A stretch of 51,471 nucleotides of DNA, from positions 1 through 51,471 of the forward strand of contig CAILUG010000032.1 in assembly GCA_903837345.1 (NCBI GenBank), given 5' to 3'. The stretch comes from an uncultured Gammaproteobacteria bacterium (lineage in GTDB: Bacteria > Pseudomonadota > Gammaproteobacteria > Pseudomonadales > Pseudohongiellaceae). The notes under the pieces are model-generated. The model saw only the letters and a list, made by a program, of their open reading frames with translations, had not been told where the DNA came from and did not search any database. Below, one piece after another: positions 47,199 to 51,471 of this stretch (position 1 is its first letter; every line of letters starts with the position of its first letter). The translations under genes and the position numbers were made by a program.

Positions 47199-47423
47199 AT
47201 GCAACGCAGTGCACTCACAAGCCTGTTAGCCCTTAGCCTGGCTCTGGGCGGCTGCGTTTTCGCTCCCGGCGACAATCACGAGGCCCGGCATGATCACGAC
47301 AGGGTGGTTCCCACCATAGGACAGCAACTGCTGGATCTGGACCGGGCTCGCGACAAAGGCCTGATCAGCGAAGCCGAATTCGAACGTGCCAAACGCGACA
47401 TTCTCGAGTCAGCGAAGCGATAG
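47199..47423 (+). CDS. SHOCT-domain lipoprotein, first gene of the psp operon
   Basis: ATG 47199 (AGGT upstream) gives 74 residues with a lipoprotein signal: hydrophobic LTSLLALSLALGG then Cys. After a His/Asp-rich spacer (NHEARHDHD) comes a SHOCT-like motif, LLDLDRARDKGLISEAEFER, typical of short C-terminal oligomerisation domains. It is the first gene after the sigma-54 promoter, so probably stress-induced; not part of the E. coli psp operon. Envelope localisation is inferred from the lipobox. Confidence 0.8.
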   Translation: MQRSALTSLLALSLALGGCVFAPGDNHEARHDHDRVVPTIGQQLLDLDRARDKGLISEAEFERAKRDILESAKR

Positions 47424-47488
47424 CCAGAGTGATGACTTCTTTCTAACCAATTTGCAACTTTTTAAACAATCAGTAACAGGGAGGCCTT

Positions 47489-48148
47489 ATGGGCATCTTT
47501 TCCAGACTGTCAGACATCATCAATTCCAACATCAACTCGCTGCTCGACAAGGCCGAGGATCCTGAAAAACTGATCCGCATGGTCATCCAGGAAATGGAAG
47601 AAACCCTGGTGGAAGTCCGCAGCACCACTGCCAAGATCATTGCCGACAAGAAGGAACTGTTGCGTCGCAATGACAATCTGGCCAGACAAGCCATCGACTG
47701 GCAGTCGAAAGCCGAACTGGCTTTGAGCAAGGGCAGGGAAGACCTGGCCAAGGCCGCCTTGCTCGAGAAAGCCACCATCAATGATGTGATCAATGTGGTC
47801 AAGGACGATCTGGTCAAGCTCGACGAGTCACTGGCCAAGCTGACCAATGAAATCGAGCAGCTGCAAGTCAAACTCAACGATGCACGCGTACGCCAGAAAT
47901 CGATCATGATGCGGGTGTCGGCCACCCAGTCGCGTCGCGCCATCAACCAGACGCTGTACAACAATACCTTCGACAATGCGCTCAACCGGTTTGAACATTT
48001 CGAGCGCAAGATCGACTCCATGGAAAGTGAAATTGAAGTTGGCACGCTGGCCAGGAAAGGAATTTCGGCCGAATTCGAAGCGCTGGAAAAAGAAGGCAAG
48101 ATCGATCAGGAGCTTGCTGCCCTGAAATCAAAGATGGAGAAGAAATAA
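47489..48148 (+). CDS. pspA: Phage shock protein A
   Basis: ESCRT-III-like membrane-repair protein and negative regulator of PspF. It has 219 residues, almost all helical coiled coil. It begins MGIFSRLSDIINSNINSLLD, the amphipathic helix that binds stressed membranes. KAEDPEKLIRMVIQEMEETL and the conserved Arg/Lys helix around residues 130-170 follow. AGGGAGG lies six bases upstream of the ATG. Confidence 0.96.
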   Translation: MGIFSRLSDIINSNINSLLDKAEDPEKLIRMVIQEMEETLVEVRSTTAKIIADKKELLRRNDNLARQAIDWQSKAELALSKGREDLAKAALLEKATINDVINVVKDDLVKLDESLAKLTNEIEQLQVKLNDARVRQKSIMMRVSATQSRRAINQTLYNNTFDNALNRFEHFERKIDSMESEIEVGTLARKGISAEFEALEKEGKIDQELAALKSKMEKK

Positions 48149-48151
48149 GCC

Positions 48152-48394
48152 ATGGGGCCATTCATTGGGCTCATTTCGGTGATCATGGTTTTCGGCATGC
48201 CGATCGCCATTGTCTGGATTGTGTTGCATTACCGTCACAAATCCCGTCTCAACACAGGTTTTACCGAAGACGAGTCACGCCAGTTACAGGAATTGCTGGA
48301 TATAGCCGACAGCATGGCTGACCGCATCAAGACGCTGGAAGCCATTCTTGATGCCGAGTCTCCGGAGTGGAGAGAGCAGCATGACAAGCAATAA
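48152..48394 (+). CDS. pspB: Phage shock protein B
   Basis: An 80-residue bitopic inner-membrane protein: one N-terminal helix (residues 4-26, ISVIMVFGMPIAIVWIVLHY) and a cytosolic leucine-rich coiled coil (LQELLDIADSMADRIKTLEA). It signals with PspC to release PspF from PspA. Three bases after pspA, and overlapping pspC by 14 bases. Confidence 0.95.
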   Translation: MGPFIGLISVIMVFGMPIAIVWIVLHYRHKSRLNTGFTEDESRQLQELLDIADSMADRIKTLEAILDAESPEWREQHDKQ

Positions 48395-49121
48395 GCGCAC
48401 GCTGCAAACCGACCGGGACAATGCCAAATGGTTGGGTGTGTGTGCCGGTATTGCCAAATTCCTCGACGTGCAGCCGTGGACTGTCAGGGTGGTGTTCCTG
48501 GGTTGCATCCTGTTTGGTGGCTGGCCGTTGATACCGGGTTATTTTGTTGCCTGGTATCTGATGGACAACAATTCCGGCAAGGTGCGTGACGCCATTCTCG
48601 ACAATCAGGCTGTCAAACATTTCCGCTCGGTGGATTACCGCAAGAAACTTTACCGTGATCCACAGCATGGCAAGGTAGGCGGTGTTTGTGCAGGCATCGC
48701 CGATTATCTGGAAATCGACGTGGCAGTCGTGCGCGTGGTTTATCTGGTGTTGACTGTTGTGGCCGGGTTTCCGGTGCTGCTTTACCTTGGCGCCATGTTC
48801 GTGCTGGACAAAAAGCCGGCGGAAGAATACCGGTGGACCCGACGGCGCCGGACTGAATCTGCACAACCTGCCGGCTCGAATCCCAGGGCCGGAGCGCAAC
48901 CCGCTTACTCTGCAATGGACTCTGAAGATCCAGCCCGTCGCAGTTCGCGCCGTTATTCCAGTGATGAAGAGCCGCCGCTGCGTGACCAGTATTCACAGCG
49001 CCGCGAATTCCAGTACTGCGCCCGCAAGTTTGCCACGCTGCAGCAGCGGCTGGTCCGGCTGGAAGCGTATGTCACTTCCAACAAGTTCAAGTTGCAGCGT
49101 GAATTCAAGAGCATGTCCTGA
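48381..49121 (+). CDS. pspC: Phage shock protein C with duplicated PspC domain
   Basis: Inner-membrane stress sensor. ATG 48381 gives 246 residues, about twice E. coli PspC (119). Two PspC domains are present. GVCAGIAKFLDVQPWTVRVV is at residues 19-38; GVCAGIADYLEIDVAVVRVV is at 101-120, exactly 82 residues later, each followed by a membrane helix pair. An Arg/Ser/Pro-rich linker (about 150-205) leads to a C-terminal helix (LQQRLVRLEAYVTSNKFKLQ) found in many longer PspC proteins. No pspD follows; the next gene is convergent. Confidence 0.93.
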   Translation: MTSNKRTLQTDRDNAKWLGVCAGIAKFLDVQPWTVRVVFLGCILFGGWPLIPGYFVAWYLMDNNSGKVRDAILDNQAVKHFRSVDYRKKLYRDPQHGKVGGVCAGIADYLEIDVAVVRVVYLVLTVVAGFPVLLYLGAMFVLDKKPAEEYRWTRRRRTESAQPAGSNPRAGAQPAYSAMDSEDPARRSSRRYSSDEEPPLRDQYSQRREFQYCARKFATLQQRLVRLEAYVTSNKFKLQREFKSMS

Positions 49122-49140
49122 TTCCGCGCTGCTGTAATTG

Positions 49141-50106
49141 CTACTTGGCATCACCAAAATTTGCCGGCAGCGGCCAGTTGCCGTAATAGTGGCCCCAGTT
49201 TGGCACCGGCACACCCGGATTCGGGTAGTAGATCACCGAGTAGATCTGCGAAATCCTGTTGCGGTCGATATAGAATAATTCAAAGAACACGCAGCGGCGC
49301 TGGAAGCCATTGGCGTTGCGCAGGAAGATGGCTGAAGTCACCACCACCTGCTGGTCTTCATCCACTGCCAGGAAACGGCGGTCGCCCACCAGTGACATGT
49401 TGAAGGTGCCGAGGCCGGACTGGCAGTTGCTCCTGCCGTTGTAGCCATCAGTGCTGCCAGCTGCCAGCGGACGACCTGCAGTCAGGAAACCATTCTCCAC
49501 CCGGAAACAATCGGGGTGCGACTGCATCAGTTCGGGATTGCTTTCGGTGAGCGCATCGAAATAGCTGTTGGCGATGCCCTGCAGCGAGTTGCGTTTCAAA
49601 CGCTGGCCCGGTGCCACATTGCGCACCGGCGGCGGATTTTTTTCCAGGTTGGCCGGGTCGGAAAAGATCGCACCGCTGCCATCGGCTTTGACCGGCCCCT
49701 GCATGCCGGCCTGGCCGGGACGACTGATGTACCACTCACCTTCGGAAATTTCGTTGTCTTCCACCTTGATGCGCGCCATTACCACCACCGGCGTCTTGCC
49801 TTCATCGGCGACACCGAACCAGAAAGCTTCACCCTGGACCGGATCCAGGTATTTGCTGGGTTTGGCATGCAAGCCGGTAACGCTTTGCCACACGCCTTTG
49901 CCAAGCGGAATTGCCACTGCGTTTTCAGTCTGGCGGTAGCCGATGATGAGGGGGGCTTGTTTCGGATCATGGCTGGCCACCGCATTCATGTAGGTGTCGA
50001 GCAGGCCGGACAAGCAGGTGCGATCACAGCCCTGGGAAGCTGCGTGTACATTGGTGCTGCCTCCGGCGATGGCGATACCGAGCAAAACCGTGGATATAAA
50101 GCGCAT
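49141..50106 (-). CDS. Secreted two-domain NTF2-like (DUF8021-like) protein
   Basis: A 321-residue protein with a signal peptide (MRFISTVLLGIAIAGG, then STNVHAA). ATG 50106 has GAGGGG seven bases upstream; a longer in-frame reading to 50181 is unlikely. Two NTF2/SnoaL-type segments can be seen: residues about 28-150 (CLSGLLDTYMNAVASHDPKQ, then TENAVAIPLGKGVW) and about 185-305 (GIANSYFDALTESNPELM, then DCFRVENGF and RRFLAVDEDQQVVV). The activity is unknown. The second domain resembles the disrupted gene at 50896-51353. The assignment to DUF8021 is from memory and tentative. Confidence 0.7.
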   Translation of the reverse strand: MRFISTVLLGIAIAGGSTNVHAASQGCDRTCLSGLLDTYMNAVASHDPKQAPLIIGYRQTENAVAIPLGKGVWQSVTGLHAKPSKYLDPVQGEAFWFGVADEGKTPVVVMARIKVEDNEISEGEWYISRPGQAGMQGPVKADGSGAIFSDPANLEKNPPPVRNVAPGQRLKRNSLQGIANSYFDALTESNPELMQSHPDCFRVENGFLTAGRPLAAGSTDGYNGRSNCQSGLGTFNMSLVGDRRFLAVDEDQQVVVTSAIFLRNANGFQRRCVFFELFYIDRNRISQIYSVIYYPNPGVPVPNWGHYYGNWPLPANFGDAK

Positions 50107-50259
50107 GGAACATCCCCTCGTTGTGATGGTGGTGGGCCGCAGGACGGGCCAGGTGCCAGTTGGCACACGGATCATACCCAAAGTTGTCAGGTGCTGGCAT
50201 TGCTGATTGCGGCTGGCCTATACTCGGAAGGCTCTCCACCACCAACCAGGAATAAAACC

Positions 50260-50820
50260 ATGAAAAAACTGAAACTGGCCGCCGCTCTTTCCTCTGCACT
50301 GCTCGGACTCGCTCTTGCCTCGCATTCGTTTGCGCAAGAACCGGTTGTGGGCGTTGCTGATCCGGAATCCTTGTTCAAGGATGCCAACCCCGCGCTGAAC
50401 ACCAACAAGCAGGCCACGCTGCACATCATGCGTGAGTTGTTACAGTGCAACCACTGGAGTGATGCCGGCAACTGGCTGACTGACAAATACATCCAGCATA
50501 ATCCGAATGCTGCCTCGGGCCTGCAGGGCGTAATTACGTATTTCACCCAAGTCGTCAAACGTCCAGCCCAGATGCCATGCGACAAACTGACGAACCCGAT
50601 CGTGGCTGTGGTTGCGCAGGGCGATATGGTGCTTGTGATGACACCGCGGGTGTTTGACGATCCGACCAAGCCTGGCCAGAAGTACTACACCACCTGGTTC
50701 GATACCTGGCGCTTCGTCAATGGCAAAGCTGATGAGCACTGGGATGGCGCTACCAAAGCCGCACCACCGGCTGCTGCACCTGCCGCAGCTCCCGCAGCAG
50801 CTCCAGCCGCCAAGAAATAA
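50260..50820 (+). CDS. Secreted SnoaL/NTF2-like protein with Ala-Pro tail
   Basis: ATG 50260, with AGGA eight bases upstream, gives 186 residues. Signal peptide MKKLKLAAALSSALLGLALA, cut near SFA-QEP. The NTF2-like core contains DKYIQHNPNAASGLQGVITY and WFDTWRFVNGKADEHWD, as in SnoaL-like polyketide-cyclase relatives. The C-terminus is a low-complexity PPAAAPAAAPAAAPAAKK tail. The reading frame stays open upstream to 49516, but that is only the reverse side of the neighbouring gene. Confidence 0.82.
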   Translation: MKKLKLAAALSSALLGLALASHSFAQEPVVGVADPESLFKDANPALNTNKQATLHIMRELLQCNHWSDAGNWLTDKYIQHNPNAASGLQGVITYFTQVVKRPAQMPCDKLTNPIVAVVAQGDMVLVMTPRVFDDPTKPGQKYYTTWFDTWRFVNGKADEHWDGATKAAPPAAAPAAAPAAAPAAKK

Positions 50821-50841
50821 GTCACGACAGCCAGAGGTTGC

Positions 50842-50896
50842 AGCCCCCAAGTGTAAAAATGCAAGGCGCTTGTTTACAGGCCTTGCAACGGGGGCT
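50842..50896. terminator. Two-part stem-loop between convergent genes
   Basis: Outer stem AGCCCCC (50842-50848) with GGGGGCT (50890-50896), and inner stem GCAAGGC (50861-50867) with GCCTTGC (50880-50886). No T-run. It lies between the stops of the SnoaL-like gene and the disrupted minus-strand gene, so a bidirectional terminator is likely. Confidence 0.6.
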
Positions 50897-51353
50897 CAAT
50901 CTGTCCACAACGAATGAATGTAGTACGGCAGCGACACTGAAACACCCTCAATGCGCTTGATGGCGCCATTCTCGATCTTGAACAAATCGAGATGGCCACG
51001 TGCATTCGGATTGGGAAACTGCACGTTGAGGGTCTTGCCATCAGCGATTTTGTATTCAAGATAGCGGGTGGCGTGATCTTCGAGTGACAACGCTACCACT
51101 ACACCAGTGTCTTCATTCACCACCGGGTAACGGCGAGCGCGAATGCGATCGACTGGTTTGTACACCCCGGCCTTCATTTGTGCTTCGCAGCCGGTAACCG
51201 CTTTGGCTGCCCAATAAACATCACCCGCAGTAGTAGTGACTCCATTGGTCTTCTGTACGCAGTCAGCACTGAAGGTAGTGAATAGTTGGCCGCTGTTCTG
51301 TTGTTTGGTATTGAAATAGCCATCGACCAGCGCAACCAGTTGTTCGCGTGTAT
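50896..51353 (-). pseudogene. NTF2-like (DUF8021-like) gene truncated by IS21-family insertion
   Basis: On the minus strand, reading from the IS end, the frame gives NTREQLVALVDGYFNTKQQN, then FSADCVQKTNGV, TGCEAQMKAGVYKP, RARRYPVVNEDTGVVVALSL, and ends HLDLFKIENGAIKRIEGVSV then SLPYYIHSLWTD. It is open back through the IS terminus to a TAG at 51406-51408 with no good start and no signal peptide. It aligns with the second domain of the protein at 49141-50106 (YF, DC, NG, C, RR, V-E, VV). The first half is presumably on the far side of the IS, outside the window. Confidence 0.75.
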
Positions 51354-51360
51354 TGTCAAT

Positions 51361-51404
51361 CAGCGCCCAAAACTTTCCACCTGTCAGCGTCCAAAACTTT
51401 CCAG
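51361..51404. repeat. Two terminal repeats of the IS21-like element
   Basis: CAGCG(C/T)CCAAAACTTTCCA occurs at 51361-51379 and 51385-51403, 24 bases apart. Multiple short repeats near each end, bound by IstA, are a known IS21-family trait. Confidence 0.8.
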
Positions 51405-51405
51405 T

Positions 51406-51471
51406 CTAGCGACCTTTCTTGGCACCACTTTTATGGTGTTTGAAGCGGTAAGAGTCATTGCCGGTTTCCAG
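51406..51471 (-). CDS. istB: IstB-like ATPase, C-terminal 21 residues
   Basis: Minus-strand frame from the window edge reads LETGNDSYRFKHHKSG, then AKKGR, and stops at TAG (51406-51408). E-T-G-N-D-S-[YW]-R-F-K is the hallmark C-terminus of IstB transposition helper ATPases. The rest of istB and istA would lie to the right. Confidence 0.85.
   Translation of the reverse strand: METGNDSYRFKHHKSGAKKGR

Larger units (their letters stand above)
51354..51471 (-). mobile_element. IS21-family insertion sequence, istB-proximal end (continues beyond window)
   Basis: The terminal bases read TGTCAATCAGCGCCCAAAAC on the plus strand, a TG-ended, IS21-like terminus. Two subterminal repeats and the 3' end of istB follow inward. 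The exact boundary (TG at 51354) is a guess; the target duplication cannot be checked because the other end is not in the window. Confidence 0.75.

Noticed and set aside
49516-50259. Long in-frame extension of the SnoaL-like protein (434 residues in all)
   Set aside because: It is the reverse face of the gene at 49141-50106, has a good internal start with ribosome site and signal peptide at 50260, and shows no family similarity.

Overview
The window is one contiguous stretch of a gammaproteobacterial chromosome. Gene content and order match the Pseudomonas-type arrangement of housekeeping clusters: uppS-cdsA-dxr-rseP-bamA-skp-lpxD-fabZ-lpxA-lpxB-rnhB-dnaE-accA, tilS-pyrG-kdsA-eno-ftsB-ispD, ispF-truD-surE-pcm, yceD-rpmF-fabD-fabG-acpP-fabF-pabC-mltG-tmk-holB-pilZ and dnaX-recR. 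Several details differ from Pseudomonas: plsX and fabH are missing from the fab cluster, ybaB is missing between dnaX and recR, nlpD-rpoS does not follow pcm, and tatD does not follow pilZ. With a hydroxycinnamoyl-CoA hydratase-lyase, a DUF6152 protein and secreted NTF2-like proteins, this suggests an uncultured or little-studied lineage near Pseudomonadales. No genus can be named from the sequence alone.

Layout. Positions 1-25200 are a dense, all-plus run of essential genes, many joined by ATGA overlaps. They cover isoprenoid supply (dxr, ispD, ispF), undecaprenyl and phospholipid synthesis (uppS, cdsA), outer-membrane assembly (rseP, bamA, skp), lipid A and Kdo (lpxD, lpxA, lpxB, kdsA, fabZ), replication (dnaE, rnhB), fatty-acid entry (accA), tRNA modification (tilS, truD), CTP synthesis, glycolysis, division (ftsB) and stationary-phase repair (surE, pcm). 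Positions 25300-33755 are the fatty-acid cluster, ending in a pilZ gene broken by an apparent one-base deletion. Positions 33797-40927 are accessory: an FMN-dependent 2-hydroxy-acid dehydrogenase, an orphan hydroxycinnamoyl-CoA hydratase-lyase, a DUF6152 protein, an HlyD-type adaptor plus a C39-peptidase ABC exporter with no visible substrate peptide, and a TraB/GumN protein. Positions 41008-45888 hold the SRP RNA, dnaX with an A10 slippery tract, recR, rnd, ycgL and ycgN. Positions 45877-49121 are a complete phage-shock module: divergent pspF, a sigma-54 promoter with two upstream inverted repeats, a SHOCT lipoprotein, pspA, pspB and a pspC with a duplicated PspC domain. Positions 49141-51471 carry three secreted NTF2-like genes. 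The last is cut by the end of an IS21-family element whose istB gene runs off the window.

The most useful observations are the pilZ frameshift, the IS21-disrupted paralogue at the right edge, the dnaX A10 site with stops in both alternative frames, the BamA with two long surface-loop insertions (one with an internal duplication), the orphan bacteriocin-type exporter, a perfect palindrome filling the spacer of a predicted promoter in front of rpmF-fabD, and active-site variants in Tmk, PyrG and the hydratase-lyase. I see no CRISPR array, tRNA, rRNA or prophage, and no gene-free stretch longer than about 240 bases.
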